Positions 6,325 to 6,582 of a DNA stretch of 6,582 bases are shown in pieces. The stretch spans positions 1 to 6,582 of the forward strand of contig JAIPKF010000081.1 of the NCBI GenBank assembly GCA_021733705.1. Reading direction: 5' to 3'. The translations under genes were made by a program, and so were the position numbers. The notes beneath the pieces are model-generated. The model worked only from the letters and a program-made list of their open reading frames with translations. It was not told the origin of the DNA and searched no databases. This DNA comes from Chthoniobacterales bacterium (GTDB lineage: Bacteria; Verrucomicrobiota; Verrucomicrobiia; Chthoniobacterales; UBA6821). Position 1 is the stretch's first letter; each line of letters starts with the position of its first letter.

Positions 6325-6447
6325 TTAGCAACCTGAAGGATAATAAGTGACCCAAACTGGGATATCTCTTGTGGAGCCGAGTGGATCAATAGGTATTGGC
6401 CCATTTCCCGTTTCAAGGATTCCACAACCAAGATCTTTGATCGCTTT
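6325..6447 (-). pseudogene. Probable C-terminal remnant of a gene cut by repeat copy 4
   Basis: In a minus-strand frame different from that of the secreted protein, 40 codons read AIKDLGCGILETGNG, then PIDPLGSTRDIPVWV, and end TYYPSGC before TAA (6325-6327). The composition (Gly/Pro turns, Trp-Val-Thr-Tyr-Tyr strand) looks like real protein. The stop sits one base before the ATG of the secreted-protein gene, the spacing of translationally coupled genes. There is no ATG, GTG or TTG in this stretch, and a TGA closes the frame at 6460-6462 inside the repeat. I infer that the upstream part of this gene lies beyond the repeat, outside the window. A chance open frame cannot be excluded. Confidence 0.45.
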
Positions 6448-6582
6448 AACCCGGATATTTCATACTGATCGTAACGAGGAGATCGCGAAGGCTGATGGGG
6501 TAAGGCAGACGAGCATTTTGATGCCGGGCTGTATGTGTACATACTGTCCAAATCAAAATGTGAGTCTAACGCAGCATCCATC
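6446..6582 (-). repeat. Palindromic interspersed repeat, copy 4 (inverted, cut by window end)
   Basis: The terminal arm TTAACCCGGATATTTCATAC followed by TGATCGT is the end shared with copy 3, now in the opposite orientation. GCTGATGGGGTAAGG and GGCTGTATG match the complement of copy 3. The central hairpin is the best preserved in the window (6514-6560): CATTTTGAT pairs perfectly with ATCAAAATG, and GTATG with CATAC inside. About 137 bp are visible; roughly 50 bp of the far arm should lie beyond the window. Confidence 0.85.

Noticed and set aside
6324..6581. N-terminal extension of the secreted protein into repeat copy 4
   Set aside because: The signal peptide begins at the Met at 6321-6323. 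The upstream 86 codons translate repeat sequence and a region better explained by another frame.

Overview
The window looks like an ordinary chromosomal segment of a Gram-negative bacterium with moderately low GC (about 40-45% by eye). It carries a cell-wall/lysine gene pair and a cytochrome c biogenesis operon, and it is punctuated by a family of palindromic interspersed repeats. The FmdB-type zinc ribbon, the signal-less YkuD protein, the MidA-type methyltransferase with an E-x-GAHDG motif and the ResB neighbour are reminiscent of Verrucomicrobiota or other PVC bacteria. That placement is an impression from protein style; no marker gene here proves it.

Layout, left to right. Positions 1-72 (minus) are the first 24 codons of a small lipoprotein, with a perfect ribosome binding site and a plausible promoter. 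Positions 173-531 hold two abutting copies of a repeat of about 187 bp. Next is a minus-strand L,D-transpeptidase (562-1047). It is divergent from aspartate-semialdehyde dehydrogenase (asd, 1119-2147, plus), which is followed by an FmdB-family zinc-ribbon protein (2216-2593, plus). A third repeat copy (2646-2834) fills the convergent gap before a minus-strand pair: resB-like cytochrome c biogenesis protein (3981-5594), then a MidA/NDUFAF7-type methyltransferase (2840-3961), 19 nt apart. Upstream of resB lies a secreted protein of unknown function (5715-6323, minus). Its start codon comes one base after the stop of an orphan 40-codon reading frame (6325-6447) that looks like the tail of a gene cut by a fourth, inverted repeat copy (6446 to the window end).

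Functional links. Asd feeds the pathway to meso-diaminopimelate, the residue that L,D-transpeptidases cross-link, so the divergent pair fits a cell-envelope theme. ResB (heme delivery for c-type cytochromes) and the MidA-like enzyme (whose mitochondrial relative acts in complex I assembly) suggest a respiratory-chain assembly operon. Both links are inferences from gene order.

The most unusual content is the repeat family. It has four copies in 6.6 kb, long terminal inverted repeats, CTAG/TTAA-type flanks, a central hairpin whose stem shows a compensatory change between copies, and a reading frame that stays open through the right half of every copy. It encodes no transposase and is best read as a MITE-like or palindromic intergenic element. 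I found no CRISPR array, tRNA, rRNA or convincing new defence system.
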